Origin: WHSM01 sp050701635
GTDB taxonomy: Bacteria; Actinomycetota; Actinomycetes; Mycobacteriales; Micromonosporaceae
Assembly: GCA_050701635.1 (NCBI GenBank)
Contig: JBOGDF010000334.1
Location: forward strand, 1 to 5,936
Direction of reading: 5' to 3'
Length of the DNA: 5,936 bases
Below the pieces are notes generated by a model that was not told where the DNA came from, searched no databases, and saw nothing but the letters and a program-made list of their open reading frames with translations. Both the position numbers and the translations under genes were made by a program. Positions 1 to 4,016 of the stretch are shown one piece after another. How positions within the stretch are numbered: position 1 is the stretch's first letter; every line of letters begins with the position of its first letter.

Positions 1-1179
1 GCCGAGGCCGGTGGAGGCGCCGCCGCTGGCGCCCCGGCGCAACGCCTCTTCGGGCTCGGCGATGCCGGGGCCGCCGTCGTCCACGGAGAGCACCACGTAG
101 CCCCGCTCGGGACGTACCGTGACCTGGTACGGCGTGCCCTCCGGGGTGTGGCGGAACACGTTGCCGACGATCGCGTCCACCGCCGACGCCAGATCCGACT
201 CGCTGACCGGCACCCATACCGGCTGGTTCGGCGCGTCCATCGCCCAGCGCCGGGCCTGATCGTCGGCGAGCGCGGACCAGGTACGCATCCGGGCGCGTAC
301 CACGTCGACCAGCTCGCACCGGGTGGGACGGCGCGACGACAGCGGGCGCCGGGCCTGCGCGATGATCGCGTCCACCTCGTGTTCCAGGTTGGAGGCGGCG
401 GTCAGCACCCGTTGCCGGGGCTCGCCGGGCGGCATCGCCTCGGCGTTGAGCCGCAGCGCGGTCAGCGGCGTACGGAGCCGGTGCGACAGGTCGGCGACCA
501 GCTCGCGTTCGGTGGCCAGCAGCACCTGGAACCGATCGGCCAGGGTGTTGAACGCGCTGCCCACGGTGGCGATCTCCGGCGGCCCGCTGGGCTGCACGCG
601 TACCCCCAGGTCGCCTTCACCGAGCCGGGTCGCGGCGCCGGCCAGGCGGCTGGTGGCGCGTACCGCCCCGGCGGCCAGCCGGTCGGCGAGCAGCGCGGAG
701 GCGAGCAGCATGCCGAGCCCTAGCCCGCCCAGCACCAGCCACGCGGTGGTCACGTTGCGGTGCAGCGCCGCGCTGGGGACGTACACCTCGATCACCGCGA
801 TGCCCTTGGCCAACGGCGCGGGACGCAGGTGCACCACCCCACCGTCGGTCGGGACGGTGTTGGGCTGGACCTTGCGACGTACCTCCGAGACCTCGTGGTG
901 GGCCGCCCAGCCGTCGCCCGTGCCGAGGTGCGTCTCGTCCGGCAGGTGCACCACCATGCGGCGTTCCTTGCCGGCGTCCATGCTGGCCAGCGCCTGGTTC
1001 ACCGCGTCGTGCTCGGTGGTCGCGCTGAGCACCGAGGCCACCGCCGCCGCCTGCAGCTCCGCGTCCCCGACCGCGCGGGAGTACGCCAGGCTGCTGACCA
1101 CCAGCCCCAGCGGGATCGCGAACACCAGGATCACCATCGCGGTCACCGCGAGGGACACCAGCACGAACCGTCGTCGCAT
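1..1179 (-). CDS. Sensor histidine kinase, HisKA class, 3' end cut by window edge
   Basis: Membrane sensor kinase of a two-component system; it should autophosphorylate on a histidine and pass the phosphate to a response regulator. The 393 codons seen are stop-free and reach base 1. Residues about 5-29 form membrane segment 1. About 30-141 form an extracytoplasmic sensor region of no recognised family. About 143-164 form membrane segment 2, followed by a HAMP-like linker to about 220. The H box reads SHRLRTPLTAL with phospho-acceptor H233. The N box contains N340 (GNVFRHTPEGTP). The D box is VDDGGPGI at 366-373. The visible end, STGLG, is the beginning of the ATP-lid G box, so only the last few dozen residues are missing. 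The ATG is preceded by GGAAAGGG four bases upstream. Odd point: the residue after H233 is Arg, where most HisKA kinases have Glu or Asp. It is the first gene of its transcript, so any partner regulator would lie to the left, outside the window. Class assignment is secure; the signal sensed is unknown. Confidence 0.93.
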   Translation of the reverse strand, partial: MRRRFVLVSLAVTAMVILVFAIPLGLVVSSLAYSRAVGDAELQAAAVASVLSATTEHDAVNQALASMDAGKERRMVVHLPDETHLGTGDGWAAHHEVSEVRRKVQPNTVPTDGGVVHLRPAPLAKGIAVIEVYVPSAALHRNVTTAWLVLGGLGLGMLLASALLADRLAAGAVRATSRLAGAATRLGEGDLGVRVQPSGPPEIATVGSAFNTLADRFQVLLATERELVADLSHRLRTPLTALRLNAEAMPPGEPRQRVLTAASNLEHEVDAIIAQARRPLSSRRPTRCELVDVVRARMRTWSALADDQARRWAMDAPNQPVWVPVSESDLASAVDAIVGNVFRHTPEGTPYQVTVRPERGYVVLSVDDGGPGIAEPEEALRRGASGGASTGLG

Positions 1180-1208
1180 GAAACCCTTTCCGCAGGTACG
1201 TGGCCGTC

Positions 1209-1214
1209 AGGCTA
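1209..1214 (-). promoter_or_regulatory. Candidate -10 element for the minus-strand kinase
   Basis: On the minus strand this reads TAGCCT, matching the actinobacterial TANNNT pattern. Transcription would begin about 7 bases downstream, near 1202, giving a leader of about 23 bases that holds the GGAAAGGG ribosome binding site at 1184-1191. No clear -35 is visible at 17-18 bases spacing. A six-base match with two fixed A/T positions and a final T is weak evidence alone; position relative to the start codon is the main support. Confidence 0.35.
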
Positions 1215-1321
1215 ACCGGCGGCGGCGTACCACCGGGGGCGTATCCAGGGCGGTACGGCTGCGCCAGGGACCGTACGTGCGGCGCCCGCGCGTGGCCGAC
1301 GCGGACCGGCGGCGCCTGATC

Positions 1322-1327
1322 TAGGGT
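1322..1327 (+). promoter_or_regulatory. Candidate -10 element for a leaderless transcript
   Basis: TAGGGT lies with exactly six bases between it and the ATG at 1334. This is the geometry expected if transcription begins at the A of the start codon, a common leaderless arrangement in actinobacteria. The same bases include AGGG, seven bases from the ATG, which could instead be a weak Shine-Dalgarno sequence; sequence alone cannot separate the two readings. The TAG at 1322-1324 is in frame with the kinase and prevents any start further upstream. No -35 consensus is visible. Confidence 0.4.
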
Positions 1328-1333
1328 CCGAAC

Positions 1334-2569
1334 ATGACCAGTGACCGGGTACGGCGCGGCTTCGACCTCTCCGCGGTGCCGCTGGCCGTGCTGGTGCTGC
1401 TGATCCAGGTCGTCATCACCACCGCCGGCTGGTACGGATCGCACCGCGGCTGGGGCCCGCCACCCGACCGGGGCGGCCCGCGGCCGCCGTGGGCGGACAA
1501 CGGCGGCAACTTCAACCAGGGCCGGATCCAGCTCGACGGGCTCGGCTACCTGCTGCTGATCGCCGGCCCGCTCGCCCTCCTGGTACGCCGCCAGTTCCCG
1601 GTGCCGGTGCTGGTGACCACGATCGCGGTCACCATCGGCTACCTGGTGCTCGGGTATCCGTACGGGCCGGTGTTCCTGGCCGCGGCGGTGGCGCTGATCG
1701 CCGCGGTGGCGCGCGGCCACCGGCTGGCCGCCTGGATGGCCGGCTTCGCCGGGCTCGCGGTGTACGTCCCGCTGCAGTGGGCGTACGGGGTGGGCAACCA
1801 GTTGACGCTGGGCGGCGTGATCGGGTTGATCGCCTGGCTGCTGGTGATCCTGCTGGTGGCCGAGGCGATCCGGTTCCGCCGGGAACGGGTCGCCGCCGCC
1901 GCACTCGCCCGGGAGGCCGACGCGCGCCGGATCGCCGACGCCGAGCGGCTGCGGATCGCGCGGGAGCTGCACGACGTCCTGGCCCACAACATCTCGATGA
2001 TCAACGTACAGGCGGGGGTGGCGCTGCACCTGTCGCAGCAGCTGCCGGACCAGGCACGGGACGCGCTGACCGCGATCAAGCAGGCGAGCCAGGACACCCT
2101 GCGGGAGCTGCGGGCCACGCTCGGGGTGCTGCGCCGGGTGGACGAGGACGCGCCGCGCTCCCCCGCGCCGAGCCTGGAGCGGCTCGACGAGCTGCTGGAA
2201 CGTACCGGCGCCACCGGCCTCACGGTGCGTCGCGAAACCTCCGGCAGCCCCCGCCCACTGCCCGCCGGGACCGACCTGGCGGCGTACCGGATCGTGCAGG
2301 AGGCGCTGACCAACGTGCACCGGCACGCCGGCGCCACCACCGCGACGGTCCGCCTGGAGTACGCCGCCGACCAGCTCGTGATCACCGTGGACGACGACGG
2401 CGTGGGCACCGCCGAGCCGAACCACGAGGGCGCCGGCGCCGGGATCGGTGGGATGCGCGAGCGCGCCACCGCGCTCGGCGGCACCCTGGAGGCGGGACGC
2501 CGGCTGGCGGGCGGCTTCCGGGTACGCGCCACCCTCCCCGTACCCCCGGAAGAGCCTGCTACGGCGTGA
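1334..2569 (+). CDS. Sensor histidine kinase, HisKA_3 (NarL/DesK-like) class
   Basis: Membrane kinase of 411 residues that would phosphorylate a LuxR/NarL-type response regulator. The ATG is the first possible start because an in-frame TAG lies four codons upstream. The N-terminal half has about six hydrophobic segments (near 13-31, 68-84, 88-107, 110-128, 131-150 and 157-179). A Pro/Gly/Arg-rich loop at 32-66 separates the first two. A short coiled region rich in Arg, Glu and Ala (180-205) leads to the dimerisation/phospho-acceptor helix ERLRIARELHDVLAHNIS. H213 is the acceptor, and D214 with H218 fits the HDxxxH phosphatase motif of this class. The HATPase_c domain has N327 in QEALTNVHRHA, the D box TVDDDGVG (351-358) and the G box AGIGGMRERATALGG (369-383). 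All expected motifs are intact. Kinases of this class are usually followed by their regulator gene, but here the next gene is on the opposite strand and overlaps the stop by 11 bases. It is therefore an orphan at this locus. The sensed signal is unknown. Confidence 0.95.
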   Translation: MTSDRVRRGFDLSAVPLAVLVLLIQVVITTAGWYGSHRGWGPPPDRGGPRPPWADNGGNFNQGRIQLDGLGYLLLIAGPLALLVRRQFPVPVLVTTIAVTIGYLVLGYPYGPVFLAAAVALIAAVARGHRLAAWMAGFAGLAVYVPLQWAYGVGNQLTLGGVIGLIAWLLVILLVAEAIRFRRERVAAAALAREADARRIADAERLRIARELHDVLAHNISMINVQAGVALHLSQQLPDQARDALTAIKQASQDTLRELRATLGVLRRVDEDAPRSPAPSLERLDELLERTGATGLTVRRETSGSPRPLPAGTDLAAYRIVQEALTNVHRHAGATTATVRLEYAADQLVITVDDDGVGTAEPNHEGAGAGIGGMRERATALGGTLEAGRRLAGGFRVRATLPVPPEEPATA

Positions 2570-3299
2570 TCGCGTCCCGGAGCCGCTCGACCGTCTCCGG
2601 GCGCAGCTCATCCGGAGTGGGCGCCAGGACGAACACCTCGCCGTCGCCGACGGGCGCCATCCGCACCTCGCTGGGCAGTGCGCGGGTCCGTGCGTACCGG
2701 CCGCGCGCGAGGTAGACCAGCCACGACCCCGGTACGACAGCCGACCGACCGGCGTCGTCAGGCTCGCGGCTGTCGTCGTCGCGCAGGCTGTCGGGGTCGG
2801 CGAAGCGGCCCTGGCGTACCCGGCACCAGTCGGGTTGCCACGCCGAGACCATCACCTCGACCAGCGCGCGCATCGTCGCGAGGTCGTACAGCGCCGGTGC
2901 GCCGGCGGGGCGGGGCAGCTGGAACCGGATGTCGTCCCACGCGCCCCCGACCGGGGAGCCGCACGCGATCCTGATCGGCGCAACGGCAAGGTTGTCCTCG
3001 ATGCCGTTCCAGAGCGTGAGGATCCAGCCCGAGGGTCGTCGCGGCTCCGCCCGGTATTCCAGCACGTCGGTGAGCCAGGCCGCGTCGAGCGCCAGCTCGT
3101 CGACCTCGCAGAACCACTCCGCGAGGGTCGGGTCGACCGACGCCAGCCCGGTCAGGCACCGGTGCAGCCGTACGGCACACGTCGCCAGGTCGTCCGAGCG
3201 CCCGCTCCACCGGGCCTCGAAGATCCACCGGTCCGGCGCGGGGCCGGGCGGGGGGCCCGGCACGGGGTCCGGCGCGGGGTCCGGCGCCACCTGGCTCAC
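2559..3299 (-). CDS. Imm52-like immunity protein, second copy (distal gene)
   Basis: Predicted cytoplasmic immunity protein of 246 residues, with no signal peptide or membrane segment. It resembles the Imm52 family, which in polymorphic toxin systems protects cells from Tox-REase-5 nuclease toxins; this assignment is by eye. It is clearly a paralogue of the gene at 3296-4000. Shared blocks are WIFEARW (25-31), LPRPAGAP (128-135), MVSAWQPDWCRV (150-161), GSWLVYL (191-197) and APVGDGEVFVLAPTPDELR (215-233). The last 56 alignable residues are about 61% identical by hand count. The GTG start overlaps the TGA of the upstream paralogue as GTGA, so translation is probably coupled; no good ribosome binding site precedes it. 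Residues 5-22 form a Pro/Asp/Ala/Gly-rich tail, absent from the paralogue and encoded by a short DNA repeat. The 3' end overlaps the convergent kinase gene by 11 bases. A second immunity gene may back up the first or cover a variant toxin (inference). Confidence 0.85.
   Translation of the reverse strand: MSQVAPDPAPDPVPGPPPGPAPDRWIFEARWSGRSDDLATCAVRLHRCLTGLASVDPTLAEWFCEVDELALDAAWLTDVLEYRAEPRRPSGWILTLWNGIEDNLAVAPIRIACGSPVGGAWDDIRFQLPRPAGAPALYDLATMRALVEVMVSAWQPDWCRVRQGRFADPDSLRDDDSREPDDAGRSAVVPGSWLVYLARGRYARTRALPSEVRMAPVGDGEVFVLAPTPDELRPETVERLRDAITP
3230..3289. repeat. Short GC-rich repeat encoding a proline-rich tail
   Basis: The 12-base word GGTCCGGCGCGG occurs at 3230-3241 and 3266-3277, and its first ten bases recur at 3278-3287, giving a 12-base period at the right end. 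Between them lies a G/C run (3241-3260). On the minus strand this encodes the Pro/Asp/Ala/Gly-rich residues near the N-terminus of the distal immunity protein. The other immunity copy lacks it, so the tail probably grew by slippage after the duplication. Confidence 0.6.
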
Positions 3300-4000
3300 C
3301 GGAGCGCGTCGGGAAGATCGATCGCCGTACGCACCGCGTCGATCGTCTCCAGCCGCAGCTCGTCCGGCGTCGCCGCCAGCACGAACACGTCGCCGTCGCC
3401 GACCGGCACCACCCGTACGTCGCCGGGAAGCTCACCGACGCGGGTGTAGAGGCTGCGTTCCAGGTAGGCGATCCAGGAGCCGAGCACGCCCGCCGACTCC
3501 GTACCGACCGCGTCGCGCAGGCTCCAGGAATCCACCCGGCACCACTGCGGCCGCCACGCCGACACCATGGTCCGGAACAGCTCGACCATGGGCTGGTCGG
3601 CGTACAGCTGCGGCGCGGCGGCCGGGCGGGGCAGCTCGAGCGTGATGCCGTTCTTCATGTAGCTGGCGGTCGCGCCGCAGGTGACGGTAAGCGCCGCGGC
3701 GGCAAGGTCGTCGGCGTTGCCCATCCCTACCGTGGAGCCGGATTCGCCGGTGGGGTCCAGCTCGTCCCGGCCGCGTTCGAGCAGCTCCCGGAGACTGTCG
3801 AGGTCCAGCTTCACGCGTTCCGTGTCGTGGATCCAGTGCGCCAGGCTCGGGTCGACCGGCGACATGCCGTCCAGACACGCCAGCAGGCGCTCGGCGCAGC
3901 GGGACAGGTCGTCCGGCCGGGCGTCCCACTGCCCCTCGAAGACCCATACGTCCTTCGAGAGATCAGTGGCGCCCGGCCAGGACGGGTTCTGCGGTGACAT
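3296..4000 (-). CDS. Imm52-like immunity protein, first copy (next to toxin gene)
   Basis: Predicted cytoplasmic immunity protein of 234 residues, the immediate neighbour of the toxin-like gene. The adjacency is typical of a toxin/immunity pair. Blocks shared with the downstream paralogue are VWVFEGQW (18-25), LPRPAAAP (123-130), MVSAWRPQWCRV (145-156), GSWIAYL (174-180) and VPVGDGDVFVLAATPDELR (198-216). I assign Imm52 from these patterns and overall size. An ATG at 4027 is also in frame, but it has no Shine-Dalgarno and would overlap the toxin gene by 11 bases. The ATG at 4000 has GAGGAAG seven bases upstream and leaves a 16-base gap after the toxin stop, so I chose it. The stop shares 4 bases with the next gene's GTG start. 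Expression is probably from the operon promoter upstream of the toxin gene, outside the window. The domain call is likely but unverified; the gene itself is secure. Confidence 0.87.
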   Translation of the reverse strand: MSPQNPSWPGATDLSKDVWVFEGQWDARPDDLSRCAERLLACLDGMSPVDPSLAHWIHDTERVKLDLDSLRELLERGRDELDPTGESGSTVGMGNADDLAAAALTVTCGATASYMKNGITLELPRPAAAPQLYADQPMVELFRTMVSAWRPQWCRVDSWSLRDAVGTESAGVLGSWIAYLERSLYTRVGELPGDVRVVPVGDGDVFVLAATPDELRLETIDAVRTAIDLPDALR

Positions 4001-4007
4001 CAGGCTG

Positions 4008-4014
4008 CTTCCTC
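4008..4014 (-). promoter_or_regulatory. Ribosome binding site that fixes the start of the first immunity gene
   Basis: The minus strand reads GAGGAAG, with seven bases before the ATG at 4000. It lies in the 16-base gap after the toxin gene's TAG (4017-4019). It is the strongest Shine-Dalgarno sequence in the operon, which would favour good immunity translation relative to its neighbours (inference). It also decides between the two in-frame ATG codons, both of which begin ATGTCACC. Confidence 0.75.
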
Positions 4015-4016
4015 GG

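Larger units (their letters stand above)
1180..1333. promoter_or_regulatory. Divergent intergenic promoter region between two kinase genes
   Basis: These 154 bases separate two kinase genes that point away from each other, so both promoters must lie here or inside the genes. I see one -10-like hexamer on each strand, listed separately, and no convincing -35 on either. CGTACC (1226-1231) and GGTACG (1252-1257) form a 6-bp inverted repeat with arms 20 bases apart. It is a weak operator candidate because GTAC-containing words are common throughout the window. No RNA gene or small reading frame is supported. Confidence 0.6.
2571..4000 (-). repeat. Tandem gene duplication (two diverged Imm52-like copies)
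   Basis: The two adjacent genes are homologous along nearly their whole length, in the same orientation, and stay alignable at DNA level. For example, the stretch starting at 2593 (gtctccgggcgcagctcatc) matches the stretch starting near 3345 (gtctccagccgcagctcgtc). Similarity is highest in the 3' third of each gene and in the MVSAW[QR]PxWCRV block. It is low in the middle segment and at the N-terminus. The simplest reading is an old tandem duplication followed by divergence, rather than a recent copy. Confidence 0.8.

Noticed and set aside
1226..1257. CGTACC/GGTACG inverted repeat as an operator
   Set aside because: Both words are among the most frequent in the window, so a pair at this distance is expected by chance. 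Mentioned only under the intergenic region.
2577..2600. CCGGAG...CTCCGG hairpin after the plus-strand kinase
   Set aside because: A 6-bp stem with a 12-base loop and no T-run is common by chance at this GC content, and it lies inside the opposing coding sequence. Not called as a terminator.
617..2611. Long minus-strand open frame (664 residues) across both kinase genes
   Set aside because: It is antisense to the HisKA_3 kinase, whose motifs are all intact in the other frame. The translation is low-complexity Arg/Gly/Pro/His, typical of an open shadow frame in high-GC DNA.
1489..2715. Plus-strand open frame of 408 residues overlapping the HisKA_3 kinase
   Set aside because: Shifted frame of the kinase, Arg/Gly/Pro/Ala-rich, with no domain or suitable start signal.
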